A stretch of 64,000 bases of DNA from Rotaria sordida (taxonomy: Eukaryota; Rotifera; Eurotatoria; Philodinida; Philodinidae): the NCBI GenBank assembly GCA_905250125.1, contig CAJNOL010000922.1, positions 29,763-93,762 of the forward strand, given 5' to 3'. Below the pieces are notes generated by a model. That model worked only from the letters and a program-made list of their open reading frames with translations. It was not told the DNA's origin and searched no databases. Below, piece by piece: positions 38,119 to 48,600 of the stretch. A program made the position numbers and the translations under genes. Position 1 is the stretch's first letter; every line of letters starts with the position of its first letter.

Positions 38119-38474
38119 CTTACAAAAGAAACACGGAAAAATTTTCGAATAATTTAATTCTTTTTTTTTCTCGGATATTTCAATAAGTCAAATAAATTAT
38201 AAATTAATATAGACATTCATTGCTAAAATGTTTTGTTTTTAGTTCTCCTTGACAATCCTCATTGCAGTACACTAAAAAAAACTCAGAGCATGAGAAGAAT
38301 GTCGCTATAAGTCTCTAGTAATTTATATTTGGTTGTATTTTTCAACCGATAAGAAAAAAGGACGTCATATGATATGAGAGATGTGTGAATATGACAAGTT
38401 GTATTTTATTTTTTTTCAAACGTCGTGCGCAATTACTGTAATTCTATCCTTTCGTTTGACATAAAGAGCAAAAC

Positions 38475-41400
38475 ATGACACAATCATCTGAATCTTTTGG
38501 TAAATGATTAGTAAATGCAAACAATTTAGAACTTTTGTTTTTATTTAGACTATTTATTTAAATTTCTAATTATTGGTAGTGCATCGACGGGCAAATCTTG
38601 TATATTGCACCAATTTCTTGAAAATAAATGTAAAATATTTTTTTAAAAATATTTGTATTAAAATAATTTATTTGTTTTTTTGATAATTGATTAATTATAG
38701 TTAAAAATGATAGTACACATACAATTGGTGCTGAATTTGGTTCAAAAGTACTTACGGTTGGTCAAAAAAATGTGAAACTTCAAATTTGGGATGTATGTTG
38801 ATTATTATTGTCTTTTTTTTTTAAAGGAATTGGCGCTGACACTCTCTGCCCTAGGTTTTTTTTCTTGTAACAATTTTTTTTTGTTGAAAGTGGCGATCCT
38901 TCTTTCGTATTACGATGAAACTATCCCAACTGACAGTCATTGTTTGAATTTATATTGGACCTACAGGTAGATCTTAGCGAGACTAGTAAAAGTCCCCATC
39001 GGCCTTTGTCACTGGGTTATGATTCATTTACTGGTTTTTCGATTCATTTGTAAAGTACGTATAATACAAATTTGAATGGAATTTTTATTTCGATTCAATC
39101 ACTATTTGGCTGAAAAAAGCGTAAAAAATTCGAATGAATAAAAATGTAGTATTTGTAATCAAGGACTTGCTTTTTTTTTACAGAAAATATCGAATTTCGA
39201 CTACACTTTTTTTTTTCTTTAAATTTTTTGAAAACATAATATTCTGAATCGGCATCGAAACTTGTATAGAAGAATGTTATATGATTAGATTTACAGTTAA
39301 TCAGTTTAAAAATATCTCGACTAATCTAAAAAGTTCCGACACGTCTCACAGCACGTATTTGTAAATATTTTTATAAGCCTATCTAGTTTTTTTTAATTTT
39401 GTTTTATTGTTGAGAAAATCGAATTTTTTTTATTCAGTGGCAAAATCAGATAGAAAAGTGTCGAATGCGTTTGTATTTAGAAGTTTTTATGGTCATAGTT
39501 TAGTTGTAAACCAAAAGCCACAGCATATTTAGAATCAACATCAAGAACTGCATCTGATCGCATATGTTTTAAGAATTTTTTTTTTCTTCTACGAAAACCC
39601 AAACCTTTTGGGGAGTAGAGGCAAAATTTTAACAAAATAAATCTGAGGGACACCATAGGTGTATTCTTCATTGGAAACAGTTTTTACTGAAATATATGTC
39701 ATTCAATGTCGTTTTTGACATTGGTTCCGAATATGCTATGGACTTTAGTTTACAATTGAGCTTTGGCAATAAAAATCCCTGAAGACGAACGTATTTGTCA
39801 CTTTTTTATCTGATTTTATCACAGAATAAGGAAAAAATTCAATTTTCTCAACAATAAAACAAAACTAAATGAGTAATTTTGTAGCTCACGAACTAGAGAT
39901 TCTAATGAGATAAAATACTTCTATCTCTTATTAAAAAGAGTTAGATAGGTTTACAAAGATATTCACAAATACGTGCTATGAGGTATGTTGGAGCGATTTA
40001 TATTAGTCGAGATATTGTTAAACTGATTAACTGTAAATCTAATCAAATAATATTTTTCTATTCAGATTCTTTTGCTGAATTAGAATAAAATGTTTTCAAA
40101 AAGTTAGAGAAAACAACGTAATTGAAATTTGATAATTGCTGTAAAAAAAACGAAATCATATTTCCCAATGCTACATTTTCAGTCGATCGAGTTTTTACGT
40201 TTTTTTTTCAATTAAACAGTGGTTAAATCAAAATACAAACGTGCATCCTATATGGTTTTCCAAAAAAAAAAACAGATGGCAGAATTTCGATCTAAAATTT
40301 AGCCTATAGATAGATCGAATAACTCTTAGGAATATCCTAAAATATTCAGCCGAAAAAAAAAATGTTCATTCGTCAAGATATTGAATTTCCAACAATAGCA
40401 CTTGGCCATAGATGTATTGCAAAAATCAAGTTCACTTCAAAAATTTAATAACTGAACGAAGGAAAGTTCTTTTCGACTGAATCTTTCAAAATATTCTAAG
40501 AGTCATTAGAGCTATCTATAGACAAAATTTTGAATCAAAACTCCAATATTCGGTTTTCCAGAGAGTATCTAAAAACGAGTCAAAAATCCAATAAATCAGT
40601 CATAACTCGGCACCAAAGGTCAATGAGGACTGATCCTTTTAAGCTTTTACTATTGTCACTGTGACTTATCTATGAGTGCAATATGACGTTAAACATCAAC
40701 TGTCAATTGGGGTATTTCACTTGTTTCGCAAAAAAAATCAATACTTTAGAAAAAGAATAACTTTCAAGAAATATTGATCTCCTTCAAAATAATTTCTATT
40801 AATTAATGAAACTGATTCTGTTCTAAACATAATGATTTTGTTCACTAACACTGAAAAGTTGAATGTGAGTTTGTATTATCTCATATCATCACTCTACTCA
40901 CAATCAAAAACAAAAGAAAAACTAAAGTGAAGGGGAGCGGGGGAGGGAGGGGGAATAAGGTGTACGATTCATGAAAAATCACCATTTCTTTTTTATTTAG
41001 ACTGCTGGACAAGAAAGATTTCGATCAGTAACACGTAGTTATTATCGTGGTGCATCCGGTGCTTTACTTGTTTATGATATTTCAAAGTGAAAACCAAAAA
41101 AAAAATGTTTTATTTTTTTTCTTTAAAATGAATTTAATTTTAGTCGAGAAAGTTACAATGCAATAACAAATTGGTTATCAGATGTTCGTACATTAGCTAG
41201 TCCAAATATTGTAATAATTCTATGTGGAAATAAAAAAGATTTAGAAGAACAACGTCAGGTAACATTTCTTGAAGCTAGTCGATTTGCACAAGAACATGGT
41301 AAAAATATTTTCCTTTGAAAACCAAAAAAAAAAACAAAAAGTTTTTGTATAAAAATTTTATTAAAGATTTAATGTTTCTGGAAACATCTGCATTAACAAA

Positions 41401-41648
41401 TGAAAATATAACTGAAAGTTTTCATCAATGTGCTCGTATTATTCTCACAAAAATTGAATCAGGTTATTTAATTATATTTATTATTGATATGAATAAATTT
41501 CAAATTTAATTCTTTAGGTAGTATTGATCCATTTCGGATGTATTCAGGCATTCAATGTAATCGTACAGTTGCTGCTCAGCAAAATGAAAATTCGCCTAAT
41601 AATATATCACGAAAATCATTACGAAATTGTGCATCATGTCAAACATAA
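38475..41648 (+). CDS. RAB4: Rab4-family small GTPase
   Basis: Exons 38475-38499, 38549-38629, 38701-38792, 41001-41086, 41144-41298, 41367-41462 and 41518-41648 give 221 aa. All G motifs are present: GSASTGKS (P-loop), TIGAEFGSK (switch I), WDTAGQERF (G3), GNKKDL (G4) and ETSAL (G5). The stretches [20 protein letters not shown] and [13 protein letters not shown] are diagnostic of Rab4, which controls fast recycling from early endosomes. The C-terminus ends NCASCQT rather than the usual Rab4 CGC, so the prenylated cysteines are out of the expected place. Intron 3 is 2.2 kb, far larger than the others, and holds two foldback repeats. Confidence 0.95.
39075..40245. repeat. Large foldback (about 1.2 kb) in RAB4 intron 3
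   Basis: Two diverged arms of roughly 550-580 bp meet near 39630. Matching pairs from outside in: GATTCAATCACTATTTGGCTGAAAA with its inverted partner near 40200; GATTTACAGTTAATCAGTTTAA (39289) with 40020-40040; TGTTTTATTGTTGAGAAAATC with 39840-39865; and GTTTAGTTGTAAACC with 39740-39765. No transposase is visible. Confidence 0.85.
40280..40700. repeat. Second foldback in RAB4 intron 3, shared with the NME7 intron
   Basis: Arms AATTTCGATCTAAAATTTAG..CTATAGATAG (40281) and its inverted partner near 40505-40545 surround a centre near 40410. The block also resembles 44070-44440 in NME7 (CTATAGA, GTCATTAGAG, GTCATAA, CTTTTAAGCTT), so this is a family with at least two members in the window. Confidence 0.65.
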
Positions 41649-42650
41649 TTTTATTCATATCTATAAGATATACATTCTATTTATTAATTTATTTTTTTGT
41701 TGATTCACTTTTTTTCCGAGTATATAGGACAGAAAACATTCCAAAATATTGCAAAAAAAAAATCCATTACGAATTATTATTGTTTAGTGTTGCTATTTTA
41801 GCTATCGCTATCGCTAATATTATTGCTGCTACTGCTGCTTTTATTTTTAATTTGTATGAGGTTATAAAGTACAGCATCATAAATATAAATGATATATATA
41901 TATTATGATTAATGATTCTTGCTGTTTATTAATTGTGTGGAAAGTATGATTAAGGTGTATGTAGTATTTTGATAATTAATGTTCGTTCGTCTATGTACAA
42001 GTCATGCGTCGAACTATGAAATGAATGTGAAGCAGAGATGTCTGTCGCAACTAAAAAACTCACGCCGCGTTCCTAAAGGAGACAAGACTACCACGATGCA
42101 GTGAATTTTATTTAAAAAATTGCCGCTGATGCGATGGTTTTCGGGAAATTCTTTGAAAATCTCTTTCGTTACTGCAATAAATTAGCACTGCTTCATCGAT
42201 TCCTTCAAATTCATGACCATTCAAACCGTTGGACTTGTAGGCACTCAAATCGGATGCAAATTCATGCAATTTTACAATCTTCCGAAAAAAAGAAGTTGCT
42301 GCTGTCGCTTAAAAGAAAAATGTCGCTATGGACACAGCTGATGTGCAATTATTTTGAATGTAGTAGATGAAATCGTCAATGTGTTTTTTTTGTTTTCATT
42401 ACAAAAGATCATAAACTAACGACATCTATACATTAAAGAAAAAGATTATAGTTGAATTAAAATAAATTTTATGTTTTTTAGTTTAATTAGAAAGAGAAAA
42501 AATACACATATTAATAAAATTTTGATTGGAATTATTTGGTTTCTAAGCAAACAGTTTCCTTGGTGATAGAGTAATGACAGCTATCTGTTGAAGTGTGAGT
42601 TTATTCTTTCTTAGATACATTCTGATTGATAACTAAACAAGTTGTTACAA
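41649..42650. other. Intergenic region between RAB4 and NME7
   Basis: About 1 kb with no supported exon. The first part is probably RAB4 3' UTR and the last part is the NME7 5' flank. Confidence 0.5.
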
Positions 42651-45427
42651 ATGGTATGTTATGAGACAATAGCATGTGAAGAGAACATTTTTTTACATCA
42701 TTATCTAATATTTCTTTTGTATTCTTAGTCGACCGATGAACGATATTGTTTCATAGGCGAATGGTACGATTCACAAGCATCAATGACTCGCACTTATCAA
42801 GTGCTTTTTTATCCATCGGATAATAGTATTGAAATGGTGAATAGAATTCATTGTTTTTTTTGGGATATTCTTCTATATATTCATATATGGTTTGTTTATT
42901 TAGTTTGACGTTAAAACTCGTCGAACATTTCTTAAACGTACTAAAAATGAAGCAGCAAAATTAACTGATTTTTTTATTGGCAATACAATAAATATATTTT
43001 CTCGTTCAATAAAAATTGTTGATTTTGGTGATGCATTTACTGCTCGATGTATTGGTAGAAATCAAGAAAGGTTAAAAACAAAAGACTATTGATCTTTTCA
43101 TTATTTTTCTTTATTTAGAACATTAGCAATTATAAAACCAGATGCCATACGTAATTTAGGTGATATAGTAAGTACTATTTATGAAAATGGTTTTACAATT
43201 GCACGAATGCGAATGATTAAATTATCACAAAATGAAATTATGTATTTTTATGGAGAACATAAAGCAAAAGATTTCTTTCCGTATGTTTTCTAACAGTTAT
43301 ATATTATCATATTTAATAATACGATGACATATATTTTTTTTAGACGATTAGTCGAATTTATGATAAGTGGACCAATTGTTGCTATTGAACTTGTTGGATC
43401 TGATGCAATTAATCGTTGGAGAAGTATAATTGGACCAACTGATTCACAAAAAGCAAAAGAACAAGGTTCACATTTACTTCGAGCACGATTTGGCACAGGT
43501 TTTGAACTTATGAATAAGTTGATTTATTAAATAAATTAATTGTTTAGATGGAACAAGAAATGCTTTACATGGTTCAGATTCAGCAACAAGTGCTCAACGA
43601 GAAATTTCATTTTTTTTTGGTTCAAAATATGGTACTAATACAGCTTGTTATAATGATACAACATGTTGTCTTATTAAACCACATGCAGTTGCTGAAGGTA
43701 AACGAGATTAAATTAATAAGTATTGATTTTTGATTTTTCACGACTTGAATTTTGTTTCTTACAGGAAAAGCTGGACAAATTATTAATGCTATTCTTATTG
43801 CTGGTTTTCAAATTTCTGCTATTGGCACTGTAAGTCAATTATATCTAGAAAATTATTTATGTATATATTTTTTTTGTTCCTTTTTTCTTTCAGTACAGTT
43901 TAGATAAAGTTAATGCCGAAGAATTTCTCGAAGTTTATAAAGGTGTTGTTCATGAATATCCTGTAAGTAATTCTTTTCTTACGATCCAACTGTTGAACAT
44001 CATTCGACTTCATATTTTGGATATGAATATGTCTCGATAAAACTAAGATAAAGACCTATGACCATTTAGGTTAAATTTTTATTGAGAGCTAAGAATTTCG
44101 ACCTGAAATATTGCCTATAGACTCATTTAATAGTCATTAGAGTGTTGAAAGTTTCAATGAAAAAGAACATATCTTTCTCGGTATATTCGATATTCCCAAA
44201 AAACAGCAGTTTACGATAGGAGGACATAATCATTGAGTCTATTTGGAAATCGAATATATTGAGAAAGACATGCTTGTTTTTGTTGAAAATTTTACGTGAA
44301 AATCCTTTGTTTTGGGTTTTTTTGATAATGTCTTGCTCTCAGTAAAAATTTCATTTAAACCGTCATAATTCTTTATTAATACGCAATGAATCCGAATTCT
44401 TTTAAGCTTGTCTTACGAAGGAAGTCCTCTAACTGTTTTTGAGTTGAGACTATGTGCATTATGTAGATCTAAAAGAGCTTTGAGTACTCTGAGAAGAGTT
44501 CATGTTCTGAGCTTATTACTGTGAAAATCCTGCACTTGGATGGTATTTTTTTTTACATGAATGGCATGGTAACAGAAAAACTGATCTTCGACTTGAAACT
44601 TTGCATAGAGACAAGCCTTAACGAAAATAGTTTACTGTAAAAATTTTAGATGTTTTGAATTGCTTCTATCCTTGAAATAAGAACATTAAATCTGCTGGTT
44701 TATATGTCTATGATGTAAAAGATACACTATCGTCCATAGTTATAAAAATTATTCTCGTTAAGGTCTGTCTTTATGCAACGTTTCAAGTCGAAAATCAGTT
44801 TTTCTGTTATCACGGCATCCATTTAAAAAATATCGTTAAAGTGCAACATCTCCGTAGCAATAAGCTAATATCAAAAACTCTTTTTAAGGTATTCATCATT
44901 TATCTGGATCTACATAATACACATAGTCTCAACATAAAAGCGATTGAACAGTTGGAAGACTTCACTCGTTAGTCTCACCGAGATCTGCTTGTAATCATAA
45001 TATGAAGTCGAATGGTATCCGATAGTTATATATGTTCCGTCGTTAGTGAGATCTTAAATATTTCTGTTTTTTATTAGAAAATGGTTGAAGAATTAATGTC
45101 AGGTGCATGTATTGTTCTTGAAGTTCGTTCTCAAAATGCTCAAGCAGTTTTTCGAGATTTTTGTGGTCCAGCTGATCCAGTATGTTAATAATGTAATATC
45201 TATTTTTGACTTAGTCATTTTTTGTTCAAGGAAATCGCTCGTCATATTCGTCCGAGAACATTGAGAGCTCTATATGGCAAAGATAAAGTGAAAAATGCTG
45301 TTCATTGTACAGATTTAGCTGAAGATGCAACATTAGAAGTAATTAAATATTTCGAAGTTCTTTGTTTTCTATTCTAAATTTATCTTATTTTCAGGTTGAA
45401 TATTTCTTCCGAATTTTGGACAATTAA
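42651..45427 (+). CDS. NME7: NME7, double nucleoside-diphosphate-kinase-domain protein
   Basis: Exons 42651-42653, 42729-42836, 42904-43070, 43119-43280, 43344-43498, 43548-43697, 43765-43829, 43894-43962, 45078-45179, 45231-45338 and 45395-45427 give 373 aa, almost the human length. The first coding exon holds only the ATG. Residues about 3-91 are the DM10 domain (FIGEWYDSQASMTRTYQVLF, RTFLKRTK). NDK domain 1 (LAIIKPDAI ... NALHGSDS) and domain 2 (CLIKPHAV ... NAVHCTD) both keep the catalytic histidine. The end, YFFRILDN, is the family signature. NME7 is a component of the gamma-tubulin ring complex and an axonemal microtubule inner protein. Intron 8 is 1.1 kb and filled by foldback sequence. 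AATAAA at about 45482. Confidence 0.97.
43985..45022. repeat. Foldback repeat filling NME7 intron 8
   Basis: Strong arms at about 44395-44650 and 44750-45000: AACAGAAAAACTGATCTTCGACTT pairs with the inverted copy near 44785-44815, and GTTGAGACTATGTGCATTATG with 44912-44932. Outer ends ATTCGACTTCATATT (44002) and AATATGAAGTCGAAT (44999) also pair. A smaller hairpin is nested inside (44165-44280). Confidence 0.85.
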
Positions 45428-45603
45428 CAGATGCAAATCTTTTTTTTTAAATTTTAGATTCCTTTTCTTTGATTATTTGCGAATAAAAAAATAAAACAAA
45501 TAATTCTATCACATTTTGAATAGTTTATTTTTTTCATAAAAAATTTATACAATGAAATTCAAATGAAGTAAAATAAGAAACTTTTATTTATGTTAAATAT
45601 TGA

Positions 45604-48600
45604 TTAATCATTTGTAACTAAAAAAGAAACAAAACAACATGCTTCAATAAATAAAAATTGTATGAAAATATCACTTACTGGGTGGTAATATTCTTCGTCG
45701 ATCACGAGGTATTTGATGTTGATGCATGATATCAGATGATATCGAAATTGGTTGAGATATTGATGAATAAGAAATTTGTTCATAGTTTGATGATTGTACT
45801 TGTTGTTGACTTTGTTGAGCTTCTTGATGATTTGAAAGGTTATACGATGTGGATGTAATTTGTGGTATTGTTGGTCGAATAATGTCATCATGATTTGATG
45901 ATTGTTTTTGTTTTCGGTGTGTAAATAGTGATGATAATCGTTGTCGACGATCAGTAGGTTTAGATTGAGGTAATGATTTTTGGATGATTTGTTCATTAGA
46001 AGATGTTCGAACTTCCAGAGGAGATTCGAATTCTAAAAAGTACTTATATTTATATCAAAATACTTTTTGAAATGATAATGTTTTTTTTTCAAACAGCAAT
46101 ATTTATATGAACTCTTGACATACCTTTTGGTTGAATCTTAGTATTCCCAAAAGTTTCGATACCTAGAGTTAATCATCATTCTATGTATGTGTTATATTGT
46201 GATTAAAGACTCTTTATAGAGAACTAAATTAAGGCAGTTTTTTATATGCGTTGCTTACCGAATTTTGGATTAGAATTGCATTTCCATAAAATAAAACCAA
46301 TCATTCCTCCTAATAATAGAACACCAAGGATCGAACTAATGACAATCAATGCAATTTTCCATCCAGCAAGAGATTCTATTCATAATTTTCCAAGAAAAGA
46401 AATTTAAGAATTAAACAAATCACTCTTTATTCATACCTGATTTATTTGTCGGTGTAGTCGTACTTGCTAAAAATAAAAAAACAAACAATTATGTTTAATT
46501 GTTATCGGTTTTTGTTTTCAGAAATTCTTTCGCAAGTTATAGCAAGAAGTCAAATGGCATTTCTTTTTGTAAGCAAAATAAAAGATAATTCTTGATTAGC
46601 GTTACTATCTCATCGTCTGGTCCAAAAAATTTTTTGGCTTTCATTTCTAAAGATATATTGCTGTAAAAGTCAGAACTGTGCTAAGCTGTACAAACCCTGA
46701 AAAACTTAGTTTCGAAAACTTCTATCTTGAAAAAAAAAGCTTATGGTTTCTTTAGGTGCCAATCTCGTGAGTTTATCTTGTTTATTAATTCTACGAATAT
46801 TTCTTAGAAACAACTCTTTATATTCATATTTGATGCGCAATAAATGATGATCTGTAATAATTCAAAATGAGCAAAAGAGAAAAAAGATATGTGAAACAAA
46901 TAGAATTTTGCTTTGTTTTGGTCAAATTTCTTTTTATGAGTACTATGATCAAATTAGAGTATCCATTTTCTTCAAAATGCTGTTCCTACAAAATTCAACA
47001 GTCTTTACACAATTAATACCATTGAAAAGAGCACGTTTTTTTGACGGTACTTTCAGTATTTGGCTTCTCCTACGTTCGAGAAACAATATTTTTGAAAGAA
47101 AAATAGAAACACACACCCCGATTCGATCCTAGTTGTCATCGAAACAAATTGCAATTCGAAAAAAATGAAATATAGTTTTGCTGGGAAGAAAACTTTCGAT
47201 CTTTGCGATTCATACATCTTTCTGAAAGAAGCATCTAGAAGTTTTGAGTCTGTGACACTTTTTGCTCTGCTTAGCGAGATCTATCTGCTTTGAAGATTTC
47301 ATCATTTTTTATCGAGCCGTTTCCGAGAAACATCAGAAAGGTTAAGACCCTTAAACAGATAAACAGAATAGTTTACTATATTTTGTTTTAACTGTCATCA
47401 TTTTGCATGCCTTTTTTCATCGATTAGAAGACCTATCAAATTAAATTTAAACAACAGAGTGAACGATTATAGCAATTATCGAAGATACATTTAATAACTA
47501 AACCGCAATTTATAATTTTAAGTTGCGATATTATAATTTATTTAGACGTAAGTGAAAAAGAGTTTGAAATTTTCTTACTTCATGATCAGGAATGATATAA
47601 GATTTTGAAAAAGACACAGTTTATTGAAACTTATTCTAATTCCGTCAAATTAAACTATGCTTTCTTACTAAGCGCTACATATCTGTCGTCTTTTTCGAAC
47701 ATCTGGTTGTATGTTGGGATCCTGAGTCAAATCAGAAACAAATCGAAGATGAAGTGCGACTTCGATTAAATCCTTTTCTTGAGTCAAAAAAAAATGATTT
47801 CACAATTTCAAGCTAAAAACTTGAAATCTAGTCATTAAGAATATCACCGTCTATTATCGTAGCATGTTAAACTCTTTACAAAATTAAGTTGAAAAGTAAC
47901 TCAATCGAGAAGAAGATAGAAATAAACTATTATTGAATTATATCATTGTAACAAATTGCCTTGCGAACTCTAATCTTAGTACGATAAAAAAACACATAAG
48001 ACAGGTAAAGCAGATGTACAAAATAAAAAATAAAACTATAGTATCATTTTTCGTAATCAATAGAAAACAATACCAACAAACATTGATTGCAATTCCCTCG
48101 ACATTTTCGAGTAGAAGAATTAGGAGAAGCTAAGAATATTGTTAAAAAATATTAAAATGATGAAATCTAAAAAGGCAAAATTTTTCTGTTAAAAGCAGAA
48201 GAGGTGGCAACACTATTTTTGGCTAACATGTATCGTACTAATCGAAGAGTTAGTAGTATTTGGTAATTCTGAAGAAACAATAAATGGAATAATGATTCTA
48301 TACAAATATGTAGAGGATATACTTGATGACACTGATGAATATATACTATCATTGTAGTTGGTCATACCTTCTGGATTTGTAACTTCACTTGTATCTGAGT
48401 GAGTAATTGTAAGTTCCGAAGGTGATGAATTCATGGTAGTAGGTTCGATACTGGTTACTACTGAAATGATGCTGTGTTAGGTCATATTTTTTGGTAAAAG
48501 AAAACAATATGTTTGTTTTTCTTCTTATGACATCAAAAAAATATTTGATGTATCACTTAACAATCTTACGGGACCTCCTTTTCAGAGTTTCTCAGAAATG

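Noticed and set aside
45604-45996. 130-codon minus-strand frame starting MNKSSKNHYL
   Set aside because: It is a shifted frame of receptor exon 8 that ends at the same stop; splice phase and the ITIM-containing frame support the other reading.
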